Positions 23,564-33,200 of a stretch of 54,660 nt of DNA are shown piece by piece (position 1 is the stretch's first letter; every line of letters begins with the position of its first letter). A program made the translations under genes and the position numbers. Location: assembly GCA_023667395.1 (NCBI GenBank), contig JAMPAC010000011.1, forward strand, positions 1 through 54,660, written 5' to 3'. The notes beneath the pieces are model-generated. The model was not told where the DNA came from. It searched no databases and saw only the letters and a list, made by a program, of their open reading frames with translations. This DNA is from Blautia sp. GTDB lineage: Bacteria; Bacillota; Clostridia; Lachnospirales; Lachnospiraceae.

Positions 23564-25003
23564 CTATTCCTCATCGGAATCATCTTCTACCGGCTGTTCT
23601 ATTACAATCTCTGTCAGGCTCAGCCTCCCGTAACGATCCTGCTGAAGCTTGAACAGAGCGCCTGTATACGCGTTTACCGCAAAATGATTGCCTGTCTTCG
23701 TGAGACTGCCGTCCGCGCCGCAGTAAATCTCCGAAATCACATAGAAATCGTCCACCCTGTTAATGTTCGTCACATACTGATACTCATACTGATACCGGTC
23801 CCCGGATTCATCAAAATGCCCGGACGTATCATATACCTTGCCGATACTCATGGCATATTGCATGATGGAATCCACCGCCTGCTGCGGCGTAAACTCCGTA
23901 TTCATGACCAGCCGGTATGTCCGTTCCGTCACTTCCCCCGTGACCCCGTTTTCAATCTTCGCGAACTTATAGGTGCTCCTGCCCAAGGGCAGGTGGATGG
24001 GGCCGGAATAAAGCTGGGACGCATAGGTGGGCGTGGAGCCGTCCGTGGTATAGTAAATCTCCTCCGTATCCTCCAGTACCTCTATGTCAGTGGGGAATTC
24101 ATAATCCCCGCTGTACAGGTTTACCTTTGGCGCAGGTATCTCATCGATCTCCACATGAAATTCCCCTGAGATCGGTTCACTGATAATGCCATTGTCATTG
24201 ATGAACACCGCTTTCACAAGATGATCCCCATCCTCCAGCACAATGGGGGCGGTATACGGTGTGCTTTCCTCGCCGGGCTCGCTGCCATCCAGCGTATAAT
24301 AGATTTTTCCACTGCCGGATGCAGACAGCTTCAACAGCTGCACGGCCGTGTAGTAACCCGGTTTGATGCTGAACTCGGGCTGCCTGGCCAGATACTTCTG
24401 GTAAGTGGAGATCAACGTCGCGTTATTGCTGGCAAGCAGCAGATCGTTGATGGTCTGGTAGTCCTCCCTTGCGCTGTAAATGGCGATCAGCTTGCCGTAA
24501 GCGCGTTCCAGCTGTTCGCCGGTGGCATTGGAATCCCTGGCAACTTCCCGCAAAAGATATTCGTATTCAATTTTATTGTTCTTCAGGAAATAAATTTCCG
24601 CCAGACTGAATTTTAATTCTATATTGTCTTCATCCAGTTCCAGTGCGCGGCTGTAGCATTGGATAGCGCTGTCGTACCTCTGTCTCTCCACATACTCCTG
24701 GCCTTTCTCCATCTGCCATTCAAGGGAATTATAGCAGTAGAGAAAAAGACCTCCCGCAGCAGCAGCCATCACCAGCGCCGCGCCCAAAACCGCCCACAGC
24801 TTCCAGAAGTTCCTCCGCCTTGGGGGCTGTTCCTCCTCCGGCTCCTCCTGGCCGTCGATATCCTCCAGCATTCCGCTGATCGTCAGTTCCATATCCTGCT
24901 CCAGTTCGGGATCAAAATCAGGAACAATATGGATATCTTCACCACAATGTTCGCAATACAGAGATCCGTCTGCCATTTCCGCTCCACAGTTGGGACACTT
25001 CAT
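23564..25003 (-). CDS. Zinc-ribbon membrane protein with TPR and chitobiase-C-terminal-like repeats
   Basis: The 479-aa product has an N-terminal CPNC...CEHC zinc ribbon (3-22), an acidic linker, one membrane segment (about 68-90), and TPR-like helices (YDSAIQCYSRALELDEDN, about 105-170). Two beta-sandwich units follow, with the chitobiase/hexosaminidase C-terminal signature (IYYTLDGSEPGEESTPY and IYYTTDGSTPTYASQLY). The last domain, FTPQQAVDSIMQYAMSIGKV onward, is unassigned. The ribbon should be inside and the repeats outside. It is 15 nt upstream of nfnA on the same strand, but its role is more like that of the other ribbon proteins in this window. GAGG lies 8 nt before the ATG. Confidence 0.8.
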   Translation of the reverse strand: MKCPNCGAEMADGSLYCEHCGEDIHIVPDFDPELEQDMELTISGMLEDIDGQEEPEEEQPPRRRNFWKLWAVLGAALVMAAAAGGLFLYCYNSLEWQMEKGQEYVERQRYDSAIQCYSRALELDEDNIELKFSLAEIYFLKNNKIEYEYLLREVARDSNATGEQLERAYGKLIAIYSAREDYQTINDLLLASNNATLISTYQKYLARQPEFSIKPGYYTAVQLLKLSASGSGKIYYTLDGSEPGEESTPYTAPIVLEDGDHLVKAVFINDNGIISEPISGEFHVEIDEIPAPKVNLYSGDYEFPTDIEVLEDTEEIYYTTDGSTPTYASQLYSGPIHLPLGRSTYKFAKIENGVTGEVTERTYRLVMNTEFTPQQAVDSIMQYAMSIGKVYDTSGHFDESGDRYQYEYQYVTNINRVDDFYVISEIYCGADGSLTKTGNHFAVNAYTGALFKLQQDRYGRLSLTEIVIEQPVEDDSDEE

Positions 25004-25034
25004 AGCTCACGCCTCTTTTCTCTTATGAAAAAGC

Positions 25035-26705
25035 CTAAAATAAACCCGTTATCACACCGTCATCATCTACGTCGATCCGGTAAGCCGCAGGCTGCTTAGG
25101 CAGTCCCGGCATCGTCATCACGTCCCCCGTCAGGACCACCACGAATCCGGCTCCCGCAGAGACATAAATCTCCCTGACGTTCATCTCAAAGCCCTCCGGC
25201 CTCCCCAGGAGCGCAGGATTGTCGGACAGGGAATACTGGTTCTTTGCCATGCACACGGGCAGTCCGCCAAATCCCAGTTCCGTAAGCTTCTGCAGCTGCT
25301 TCTTCGCCGCTGCGGTGAAGTTCACCCCCGCCGCGCCGTAAATCTCCCGGGCCACCGTGACGATCTTCTCCTCCAGGGAAGCCGCGTCGTCATAGAGCAC
25401 ATGGAAATGGCTCTCTTTCTTCTCCAGGGTCTCCAGCACTTTCCGCGCCAGGTCGGTTCCGCCCTCGCCGCCCTTTTCCCATACCCGGGAAAGGGCAAAC
25501 TCACAGCCATGCTGCCCGCAGAATTCCCTGACAAAGGCAACCTCCGCCTCCGTGTCCGTGGCAAAGGAGTTTAGCGTGACCACCACCGGCACGTCATATT
25601 TCTGTAAATTCTCAATATGCTTCTCCAGATTGACGATACCCTCTTTCAAAGCTTCCAGGTTCTCGCCGTTCAACTCTGACTTTGGCACGCCTCCATTATA
25701 CTTCAAAGCGCGGACGGTTGCCACCAAAACCACCGCATCCGGTTTCAGCCCCGTCATCCGGCATTTGATGTCAAAGAATTTCTCCGCCCCCAGATCGGCC
25801 CCGAAACCTGCCTCGGTAATGCAGTAATCCGCCATTTTCAACGCCGCCCTGGTGGCCCGGACGGAATTGCAGCCATGGGCAATATTGGCAAAGGGTCCTC
25901 CGTGCACCAGCGCGGGGGTATGCTCCAGTGTCTGGATCAGGTTGGGCTTCATGGCGTCTTTTAACAGCGCCGCCATGGCGCCCACGGCCTGCAGATCCGA
26001 TGCCGTCACAGGCTCCCCCGCGTAATTATACGCCACGATGATGCGCCCCAGCCGCTCCTTTAAATCTTTCCTGTTTTCCGCAAGGCAGAGGATGGCCATG
26101 ATCTCGCTTGCCACCGTGATGACAAAATGATCCTCCCGCACAAAGCCGTCCGTCTTATTTCCCAGCCCCACCACAATATTCCGCAGCGCCCGGTCGTTCA
26201 TATCCTCGCAGCGCTTCCAGACGATCTGCCTGGTGTCGATCTGCAGCGCGTTGCCCTGATGGATATGATTGTCCAGGAGAGCCGCCAGCAGGTTGTTTGC
26301 CGATGTGACCGCATGGAAATCCCCCGTAAAATGCAGGTTCAGATCCTCCATGGGAACCACCTGGGAATGACCGCCTCCTGCCGCCCCGCCCTTGATGCCG
26401 AAGCAGGGACCCAGGGAAGGCTCCCTTAAGGCGATGACTGCCTTTTTCCCCAACTTGCCGAATGCCTGCCCCAAACCCACGCTGACGGTGGTCTTGCCCT
26501 CCCCTGCGGGAGTGGGGTTGATGGCCGTCACCAGGATCAGCTTCCCGTCCGGCCTATGCTGCAGGCTCTCTATGTATTCGTCCGAAATTTTTGCCTTGTA
26601 TTTTCCATAAAGTTCCAGGTCATCCGGCGTCATGCCCAGCTTTTCCGCCACCGTGACAATGGGTTCCAGTACCGCCTCTTGGGCGATTTCAATATCTGAC
26701 TTCAT
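25035..26705 (-). CDS. fhs: Formate-tetrahydrofolate ligase
   Basis: The 556-aa enzyme makes 10-formyl-THF from formate, THF and ATP, feeding one-carbon and Wood-Ljungdahl methyl-branch metabolism. The ATP site is [38 protein letters not shown] and [20 protein letters not shown] are invariant blocks. Length is standard. The ATG at 26705 follows GAAAGGAT by about 8 nt, in preference to the in-frame upstream start. I looked for a ZTP or THF riboswitch in the 73-nt gap upstream and saw none. Confidence 0.97.
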   Translation of the reverse strand: MKSDIEIAQEAVLEPIVTVAEKLGMTPDDLELYGKYKAKISDEYIESLQHRPDGKLILVTAINPTPAGEGKTTVSVGLGQAFGKLGKKAVIALREPSLGPCFGIKGGAAGGGHSQVVPMEDLNLHFTGDFHAVTSANNLLAALLDNHIHQGNALQIDTRQIVWKRCEDMNDRALRNIVVGLGNKTDGFVREDHFVITVASEIMAILCLAENRKDLKERLGRIIVAYNYAGEPVTASDLQAVGAMAALLKDAMKPNLIQTLEHTPALVHGGPFANIAHGCNSVRATRAALKMADYCITEAGFGADLGAEKFFDIKCRMTGLKPDAVVLVATVRALKYNGGVPKSELNGENLEALKEGIVNLEKHIENLQKYDVPVVVTLNSFATDTEAEVAFVREFCGQHGCEFALSRVWEKGGEGGTDLARKVLETLEKKESHFHVLYDDAASLEEKIVTVAREIYGAAGVNFTAAAKKQLQKLTELGFGGLPVCMAKNQYSLSDNPALLGRPEGFEMNVREIYVSAGAGFVVVLTGDVMTMPGLPKQPAAYRIDVDDDGVITGLF

Positions 26706-26778
26706 ATAGGGTATCCTTTCACATTTCAAATCTGTCCGGTTCCATGCAGATCATATCATAATTTTCCAATCGCATGCT

Positions 26779-29733
26779 CTATATCTGCTCTTCCAGAAGC
26801 TGCTCGAACTGCTCCGGGCTCATCAGGATCTTCCTGGGCTTTGTGCCCTCCTCCTCGCCTACCACGCCGAACTCGCAAAGCTGATCCATGATCCTGGCCG
26901 CCCTGTTGAAACCGATCTTCAACACACGCTGCAGCATACCGATGGAAGCCTTGTCTTTCTCAATGATAAACCGCCCCGCTTTCTCGAACAGTTCGTCGAT
27001 CTCGCTTCCGCCGGAGGAGCCTCCGCTTCCGGAACCCGAACCCATGCTCTTGATCTTCTCCTCGACCTCCGGCGCATACACATTTCCCAAAGTCTGGTTC
27101 TTCAGGAAATCCACCACATCCGACACTTCCTTATCAGAGACGAAAGCGCCCTGGACACGGGCCGGTTTGCTGTAGCCCTGGGGATAGAACAGCATATCTC
27201 CTTTTCCAAGCAGCTTCTCCGCGCCGTTCATATCCAGGATGGTGCGGGAATCCACGCCGCTGGAAACGGAGAAAGCCACACGGCTGGGCATATTCGCCTT
27301 GATCAGGCCGGTGATGACGTCCACGCTGGGACGCTGGGTGGCGATGATCAGATGGATGCCTGCCGCCCTGGCCAGCTGCGCCAGACGACAGATGGACTCC
27401 TCCACCTCGCCGGGACACACCATCATCAGGTCTGCAAGTTCGTCCACGATAATGACGATCTGGGGCATCTTCTTCGGCGCGTCCTCCTGCCCGTTCTGAG
27501 CCATGGATTCCACTTTCTTATTATATCCTTTCAGGTCGCGGACATTGTAATCCGCAAATTTACGGTATCTGTCCTCCATCTCCGACACGCCCCAGTGCAG
27601 CGCTGCGGATGCCTTTTTCGGATCCGTCACCACAGGGATCAGCAGATGGGGAATCCCGTTGTATACGCTCAGTTCCACCACCTTGGGATCCACCATGATC
27701 AGCTTCACGTCGTCGGGATGAGCCTTGTACAGGATGCTCATGATCAGGGTGTTGATGCACACCGACTTACCGGAACCGGTAGCTCCGGCGATCAGCATAT
27801 GGGGCATCTTCGCAATATCCGTCACCACCACCTGCCCCGCGATATCTTTTCCCACCGCGAAAGCGATGTTGGAGGGAAAATCCTTAAATGTCTTATTTTC
27901 CAGCAGATCCCGGAGCGCCACGGGGATGGTTTCCTTGTTGGGCACCTCGATGCCAATGGCCGCCTTGCCGGGGATGGGCGCCTCAATACGGATATCCGTG
28001 GCCGCCAGGTTCAGCTTGATATCGTCCGCCAGCCCCACGATCTTGGACACTTTCACACCCTGTTCCGGCTGTAACTCGTACCGGGTGACGCTGGGACCCT
28101 GGCTGATGTCCGTGATGGTGACCTTTACGCCAAAGGTACTCAAGGTCTGCTGGAGACGCATGGCGGTTTCCTTTAATTCCTGGGTGGTGTCCACCGACGC
28201 CGCAGCGCCTTTCTGCAGCAGCTGGATGGGAGGGAAACTGTATTTCTTCGGTATCTGCTTCTCCGCCCGGTTGACCTCTTTCTGGATGCCGGGCTCCACG
28301 CTCTTCTCCTCCGGCGCCAGCCTTGCCACGGGGCGTTCTCCTGCGGAACGTTCCTCCGTATCCTCCTTATGGATCCTGATGTCCTGATCCGGCATATCAG
28401 TCATGGACATATCTGCTGTGGATGCCGCCGATGAAAAAGCCGCCTGTTTCAACGCCGCCTCCATCCCAAATACGGCATCCGACGTCAGATCAGGGTCAAA
28501 CATCCCATCCGACATCATGCCTGCCTCAAAATCATCCGATGCTTCAAAGTCCATGCCCGGATCAAATCCCACACCGGGTTCCGTGCCTGCGTATATGCCC
28601 ATATCCGATCCTGTGCCTGCATCATACCCTGGCCACGATCCGGATACGATTCCCGGCTCCACGCCCGATCTGTTTTCCGATTCCGGCTCCCAATAAGCGT
28701 CCTGTCCGTCTTCCTGGAACGCATCCTCATTCAGCTGTACCTGATGCATGGTCCTGATCTGTATCCTGTCAAAATCAAATGCCGGAGCCGCCATGGGTTC
28801 CGCGTCCGGTTCTGCCGCAGGCTCTGCGGAATACATCCCACCGTCCGGCTCCTCTTCCGTATATATGATCTCATGCACGTCATCGCTGCGGCTCTCTTCC
28901 GATGGCCTGGCAAGGGATGTATCCATCATAACGCCGGATACCTTTTTCTCCATGCGCAGGATTTTCTCGTTTTCTTTTTCCTCCGCTTTCAGGCGGCGCT
29001 CCTCTTCCCGCCTGGCCCGCTCTTCTTCTCTTCTGGCGCGCAGTTCCTCCTGCTCCTCATGCCTTCTGCGGTTCATTTCCCTGCGGCGCTGTGCATCCTC
29101 CCTGGACAGCTCCCTGACGCGGCTTCCGCCCTTTTTCACACTACTGAGCAGGGATTTCTCCGTCAACAGGATCAGGCTGACCACGGAACACAGAAGCACC
29201 ACCAGCACTGTGCCTATGGTCTCCAAATAGTGCTGCAGCAGATAGCTGATACTGCCGGAGATCACGCCGCCCCCCGTCTTGTTGTCACGGCTGTTTTCGT
29301 AAATTGCCTTGATATTATAGGTATCCAGCGTGCCCGCTCCCTTTGCCAGCAGATCGCACAGCACGCCCAGCATGAGGCAGAGCACGATTCCGGAAACCAG
29401 TTTCCGCACCGCATTTGGATTTCCCTCATTGGCAAACCAGAACGACACCGCAAAGAAGATCAGCAGCGGAAGTATGTATGTGATCAGTCCGAAAAGCCCG
29501 AAAAGCACTCCGCTGACGGCATTCCCCACGGGACCCACGATACCGAAATTGCAGCAGAACAGCAGAACCATGGCAATAAACAGGACGATCAGGCCGATCT
29601 CATGGAACAGCGCGCTGTCCTGCGAGTCCTGCGTTTCCTGTATCTCTTCCGTTTTCCTTTTCCGGGACGTGGTTCCCGTGGTTTTTTTGTTTGTACTTTT
29701 ATTTGAAGATGATGTTCTATTAGAAGAAGCCAT
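26779..29733 (-). CDS. ftsK: DNA translocase FtsK/SpoIIIE
   Basis: The 984-aa protein has four N-terminal membrane segments (about 45-190), then a basic/Glu-rich coiled stretch (about 205-265). A long low-complexity acidic linker rich in Gly, Met, Asp and Pro (about 300-480) separates these from the motor. The motor has GATGSGKSVCINTL as Walker A and IVIIVDELADLMM as Walker B, with ATQRPSVDVITGLIKAN following. The C-terminal gamma winged helix (DKASIGMLQRVLKIGFNRAA) reads DNA polarity. It pumps chromosomal DNA at division and, in spore formers, into the forespore. The ATG at 29733 has GTGAGG 9 nt upstream; an in-frame GTG at 29748 is less likely. Confidence 0.96.
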   Translation of the reverse strand: MASSNRTSSSNKSTNKKTTGTTSRKRKTEEIQETQDSQDSALFHEIGLIVLFIAMVLLFCCNFGIVGPVGNAVSGVLFGLFGLITYILPLLIFFAVSFWFANEGNPNAVRKLVSGIVLCLMLGVLCDLLAKGAGTLDTYNIKAIYENSRDNKTGGGVISGSISYLLQHYLETIGTVLVVLLCSVVSLILLTEKSLLSSVKKGGSRVRELSREDAQRRREMNRRRHEEQEELRARREEERARREEERRLKAEEKENEKILRMEKKVSGVMMDTSLARPSEESRSDDVHEIIYTEEEPDGGMYSAEPAAEPDAEPMAAPAFDFDRIQIRTMHQVQLNEDAFQEDGQDAYWEPESENRSGVEPGIVSGSWPGYDAGTGSDMGIYAGTEPGVGFDPGMDFEASDDFEAGMMSDGMFDPDLTSDAVFGMEAALKQAAFSSAASTADMSMTDMPDQDIRIHKEDTEERSAGERPVARLAPEEKSVEPGIQKEVNRAEKQIPKKYSFPPIQLLQKGAAASVDTTQELKETAMRLQQTLSTFGVKVTITDISQGPSVTRYELQPEQGVKVSKIVGLADDIKLNLAATDIRIEAPIPGKAAIGIEVPNKETIPVALRDLLENKTFKDFPSNIAFAVGKDIAGQVVVTDIAKMPHMLIAGATGSGKSVCINTLIMSILYKAHPDDVKLIMVDPKVVELSVYNGIPHLLIPVVTDPKKASAALHWGVSEMEDRYRKFADYNVRDLKGYNKKVESMAQNGQEDAPKKMPQIVIIVDELADLMMVCPGEVEESICRLAQLARAAGIHLIIATQRPSVDVITGLIKANMPSRVAFSVSSGVDSRTILDMNGAEKLLGKGDMLFYPQGYSKPARVQGAFVSDKEVSDVVDFLKNQTLGNVYAPEVEEKIKSMGSGSGSGGSSGGSEIDELFEKAGRFIIEKDKASIGMLQRVLKIGFNRAARIMDQLCEFGVVGEEEGTKPRKILMSPEQFEQLLEEQI

Positions 29734-29778
29734 CTCATCCAACCTCACTTCTCATAGTCTCATAAACGCACTGTTACA

Positions 29779-29807
29779 ATTATATCATTTTTATGCCTAC
29801 TTGTCAC
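29779..29807 (-). promoter_or_regulatory. Promoter of ftsK
   Basis: On the minus strand GTGACA (29807-29802), a 17-nt spacer and TATAAT (29784-29779) precede the ftsK ATG by 45 nt. The large foldback element begins about 57 nt further upstream, so ftsK keeps its own promoter. Confidence 0.75.
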
Positions 29808-29863
29808 CATGGATTTTTGGGGGCGGTTTGCGGGGGGGCAGCGGCCTGGTAATTTCTGGCTGA

Positions 29864-30468
29864 GGGGACGGCGGTGGCATGCAGTCCTGTTCTGAGCGGA
29901 CGGGACAACGCGGCGCTGAACTAACTGCCAACTACGACTAGCACGCGGATAGGGCGTCCGCATTCAAGTCTCCGTAGGCAGTGGATTTCATCTCCGCTAA
30001 GTGCGTCCCCCAAAGTCCGCCCAGAACAGGACTACATGCCGCCGCCTGATATCCGCAGATTTTTTGAAAGAAATACAGGCCGCTTTCAATAGTCTATATA
30101 AAAACAAATCATTCAGGCTGCTCTATGACACTTTTCACAACCTGCAGTATACCAAAACCGGAGCAGCAGGATCCTTCAGGCCATCAAAAAACAGGCCGCC
30201 AGTCCTGTAGGACTGTTGATCCTTTCCCGTAGGAGAACTTTCAGGAATCAGGCGGAGACGTGTTGCCCTGTTCTGGGCGGACTTTGGGGAGCGCCCTTAG
30301 CAGGGATGAAATCCACTGCCTACGGAGACTATGGCGCGAAGACGCAATTCGCGCCATAGGAACTGGCGCATGTTTTCGCGACAGTTCCGTAGTCGTAGTT
30401 GGCAGTTAGTTCAGCACTGCGTTGCTCCGTCCGCACAGAACAGGACAGCACGGCTCCGCCGTCCCCTT
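29864..30468. mobile_element. Foldback element (MITE-like), copy 1
   Basis: Two arms face each other. The left arm (29864-30050) starts GGGGACGGCGG; the right arm (30247-30468) ends CCGCCGTCCCC. The first 75 nt of the left arm are nearly the reverse complement of the last 75 nt of the right arm, and the inner 80 nt of each arm match in the same way. Arm interiors differ: the left has GCGGATAGGGCGTCCGC, the right has CTATGGCGCGAA/TTCGCGCCATAG and AACTGGCGC...GCGACAGTT hairpins. Each arm is itself bounded by inverted ends containing CCTGTTCTG. The core (30051-30246) is richer in A and T. No protein is encoded. A second copy is at 39,911. Confidence 0.8.
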
Positions 30469-30534
30469 AGCACCAATCCACCAAATACCATAGGGCAGTT
30501 CCAGGAAAAAACGGGATAACAAATACATATGGAA

Positions 30535-30569
30535 ATCACATTTTTCATGTGATATATTTAAAGTATAAC
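30535..30569 (+). promoter_or_regulatory. Inverted repeat and weak promoter before the 58-aa gene
   Basis: ATCACAT (30535-30541) and ATGTGAT (30547-30553) form a perfect inverted repeat. TTTTTC (30541-30546), a 17-nt spacer and TATAAC (30564-30569) are a possible promoter overlapped by it, so the repeat could be an operator. The -35 match is poor. Confidence 0.4.
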
Positions 30570-30606
30570 AATAAACTTTTTACTGATAATAGGGAGGTTG
30601 GACGAT

Positions 30607-30783
30607 ATGCCATCAACCGAAAAAGAATTAAACGTCAATCTTTTTTATCAGCTTGAAATTGTAGAGCGGATCAGAAAGGAGGCAAAAAGGGGTGGTCTTG
30701 ATGCAGTCATGGAACAATTGGATATCGAACAGGCTGCCATAGAAAGGAAGCTATATCAAAATCCGCCTCTTACAATGGAATAA
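30607..30783 (+). CDS. Hypothetical 58-aa protein
   Basis: The protein starts MPSTEKELNVNLFYQLEIVE and is mostly helical, with a basic first half (RIRKEAKRGG) and a second helix VMEQLDIEQAAIERKL. I do not recognise it. The ATG at 30607 has GGGAGG 9 nt upstream; an in-frame TTG at 30598 touches that site and is rejected. It lies alone between the foldback element and the tepA-like gene, on the opposite strand to both neighbours, and lacks similarity to the two small helical paralogues. Confidence 0.6.
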   Translation: MPSTEKELNVNLFYQLEIVERIRKEAKRGGLDAVMEQLDIEQAAIERKLYQNPPLTME

Positions 30784-30797
30784 GCAACAATGTCTCA

Positions 30798-30833
30798 GGG
30801 AGGCAGTTCACTTTCAATATTGTGCTGCCTCCC
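30798..30833. terminator. Hairpin between convergent genes
   Basis: GGGAGGCAG (30798-30806) pairs with CTGCCTCCC (30825-30833). No strong T-run follows on either strand, so termination may be partial. It lies between the 58-aa gene and the tepA-like gene. Confidence 0.55.
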
Positions 30834-30849
30834 GACTCCGTCCCTTTCC

Positions 30850-31533
30850 CTAAATCAGTTCATGCAGCTTTGCGATCGCCTTGTTTATCCCACCCACTTC
30901 ATCGATGATCCCATACTTCACCGCATCCTCCCCCACCAGGATCGTCCCCACGTCCTTGGTCAGTATCCCGGTTTCCGTCATCAGTTCCTCATACACCTGC
31001 TTATTCGCCCTGCAATGATTACAGACAAAGCTGGTGATCCTGTCCTGGATCAGCTTAAAATACTCAAAGGTCTGAGGCACCCCGATCACGGTTCCGTTCA
31101 TCCGCACGGGATGGATCACCATGGTCCCCGTGGGCACAATAAAGGAATAATCGGTGCTGACCGCGATAGGCACCCCGATGGAATGGCTGCCCCCCAGCAC
31201 AAGGGAGACAGTGGGTTTGCTCAACGAGGCGATCATCTCCGCAATGGCCAGCCCCGCCTCCACATCCCCTCCCATGGTGTTCAGCAGCACCAGGACGCCC
31301 TGGATATCCTTGCTGTCCTCTATGGCCGCAAGGCTGGGCAGGATATGTTCATACTTTGTGGTCTTGGAATTATTGGAGAGATTCTCATGCCCCTCTATCT
31401 CCCCGATAATGGAGATCAGGTGGATGTCTTCCATCTTTCCGCTCTCATCCAGTTCCACCTGTCCCGTCTTCTCGATCCTTTCCTCTTTCTTTTCCTCTAT
31501 CTCCAGCTTTTCCCTTTTCTTTTCCTCTGACAT
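30850..31533 (-). CDS. tepA: ClpP-family serine protease (TepA-like)
   Basis: The 227-aa protein has a charged Lys/Glu-rich N-terminal tail (1-35) and a ClpP/crotonase-fold domain: LVLLNTMGGDVEAGLAIAEM, then SLVLGGSHSIGVPIAV with the nucleophile Ser, and GTMVIHPVRMNG with the His. This fits the TepA/YmfB subgroup rather than ClpP itself. In Bacillus tepA lies directly before spoIIIE. Here ftsK is next on the same strand but a foldback element and a small gene lie between them. The ATG at 31533 has AGGA 8 nt upstream. Confidence 0.85.
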   Translation of the reverse strand: MSEEKKREKLEIEEKKEERIEKTGQVELDESGKMEDIHLISIIGEIEGHENLSNNSKTTKYEHILPSLAAIEDSKDIQGVLVLLNTMGGDVEAGLAIAEMIASLSKPTVSLVLGGSHSIGVPIAVSTDYSFIVPTGTMVIHPVRMNGTVIGVPQTFEYFKLIQDRITSFVCNHCRANKQVYEELMTETGILTKDVGTILVGEDAVKYGIIDEVGGINKAIAKLHELI

Positions 31534-31662
31534 GACCCCGTTCCTTTCCCTGTTATCACAAGACGGGTCTGCAAATGAACATGCTCCTTCACGCAAAGAG
31601 AGCAGCCCGCCTTTGACTGCTCTCTTAAGATTCCCATTTTTATTGATAAAAATACATATGCC

Positions 31663-33171
31663 TCAATGGTCGAAATCATCGTCATCCGCCACAAAAACAT
31701 CATATCCGCCCAATTCCGTCCCGGGATCCAGTTGATAATCCATCACACGTTTTTCGTGCTTTTTAGGCAGTGGCAGCGGGTTTTCGAGGAATTTGACCCT
31801 GGGATTCTCCGGCTGTCCTGCCGTTTCCGTGTTTTCTCCTCCTGCCGCTTCCGCTTCTTCTGTGATATCGCTGTCCGGCATACCGCCTTTTATGTCTGTC
31901 CCGCCATTTTCTTCCACGGTCTCTTCCTCCATATCCTCCGCATGAAACGCCATGCTCTCCCTGATCCCCAGACCGGCCAGAACCGCGCTGAAGAAAAAAA
32001 TGAAACAGGATCCGTCCATATTCCCCGTGAATATTCCCATGAAACGCAGGAGGATCGCAGCATTCAGGCAGAAGATCCACGCGGTAAACCGCTCCGTTTT
32101 TTTCCCGCACCAGAAACTGAAAATACCCCACGCCATGAACCAGAGTACCAGCAGCACCGGCCACAGCGCGTCAGAATCGGAAAGTGTCACGAAAAGCAAA
32201 ACATCTTTCCAGCGGTAAAAGCCTGTCCAGCGGTACAATCCCACCCACATCCGTATGAGCTCCGCAACGGGCTTCCCGCCGATCAGCGCATCCCCAAGCA
32301 GGCAGCCTGCGGCGCCCAGCAGCCCCCCTGCCATACAGCCGCACAGTCCACGGAAGATCCCGCCTCCCGCCTCCTGCCTTTTTATAACGATAACGCCGCA
32401 CATCAGGGGCAGCAGCAAGAAGCCCTCCACATCCAGGTAACACAGCGCCGCCGCCATGATACCGCCGACCAGCCAGAATCCCCAGCCCCGGGGTCTTTCC
32501 ACCCCCTGGGCGGCAAATAGCAGCGCCATGGAAAACAGCAGCATATACAGCATTTCCGGCGATGGTTCCAGGGACTTTTGTATCATATACGGCGAAAGCA
32601 TGAAAAGGGCAGCCGTCATGGCAGCCGGAAACCTGCCCGCCATTTTCCGCACTGCAGCATACAACAGCGCCACAGCTGACACCTGCAGCCCGACCTGCAG
32701 CCACACTGCCGCCGCGGCCTTGTTTCCCAGCAGCCGGAAACACAGGCGGAGCGCCTGTATATACAGCTGCGACGCCGTGTGGAAAACCCTGGGGAAACCC
32801 TGTCCGTCCCCGGAAATATATGCCCGCTCCAGATAAGCCGCCCCGGCGGGCGCAAAAGAATCCGGCCTCATCTGCGTCACACGCAGAAAAAGCCCCGCCG
32901 CAAACAGCACAAGGATCAGTATCCTTTCCATCCATGCCAGGCTTTTTCCCATATTGCGGAAGCCCGCATCCAGCCCCGCCGCCAGCCGGTGCAGCAGGAA
33001 CACAATAATCCCCGTGACCAGCAGACAGGCCGCCGGTATGGCGATTCCAAACCAGGCCGCCATCCCAAGGGAATCACAGAGCGCCCTGCCGGTAAATATC
33101 ACAGCCGGTCCGACCATAAGCAGATAGGACAGCCACATCAGACAGCTGAATGCGTTTCTCTTCCAACTCAT
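31663..33171 (-). CDS. Polytopic membrane protein, GT39-like
   Basis: The 502-aa protein has about ten membrane segments across the first 400 residues and an acidic cytosolic or outer tail with EEAEAAGGENTETAG. AYLERAYISGDGQGFPRVFH, in the first outer loop, and the overall layout resemble lipid-linked glycosyltransferases of the PMT/ArnT class (GT-C fold), but I do not see a firm catalytic DE/ED motif. Its upstream neighbour is a polyprenyl-phosphate glycosyltransferase, the usual supplier of sugar donors to GT-C enzymes, which supports the call. Spacing to that gene is 29 nt. Confidence 0.65.
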   Translation of the reverse strand: MSWKRNAFSCLMWLSYLLMVGPAVIFTGRALCDSLGMAAWFGIAIPAACLLVTGIIVFLLHRLAAGLDAGFRNMGKSLAWMERILILVLFAAGLFLRVTQMRPDSFAPAGAAYLERAYISGDGQGFPRVFHTASQLYIQALRLCFRLLGNKAAAAVWLQVGLQVSAVALLYAAVRKMAGRFPAAMTAALFMLSPYMIQKSLEPSPEMLYMLLFSMALLFAAQGVERPRGWGFWLVGGIMAAALCYLDVEGFLLLPLMCGVIVIKRQEAGGGIFRGLCGCMAGGLLGAAGCLLGDALIGGKPVAELIRMWVGLYRWTGFYRWKDVLLFVTLSDSDALWPVLLVLWFMAWGIFSFWCGKKTERFTAWIFCLNAAILLRFMGIFTGNMDGSCFIFFFSAVLAGLGIRESMAFHAEDMEEETVEENGGTDIKGGMPDSDITEEAEAAGGENTETAGQPENPRVKFLENPLPLPKKHEKRVMDYQLDPGTELGGYDVFVADDDDFDH

Positions 33172-33200
33172 TCGTATTGTAATCCTTTATTTTCCGTATC

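Noticed and set aside
26706-26778. THF or ZTP riboswitch upstream of fhs
   Set aside because: The gap is only 73 nt and shows neither conserved core nor a terminator hairpin.
29864-30468. CRISPR array or rRNA fragment as an explanation of the repeat
   Set aside because: There is no regular direct repeat-spacer pattern and no rRNA core sequence; the repeats are inverted arms.
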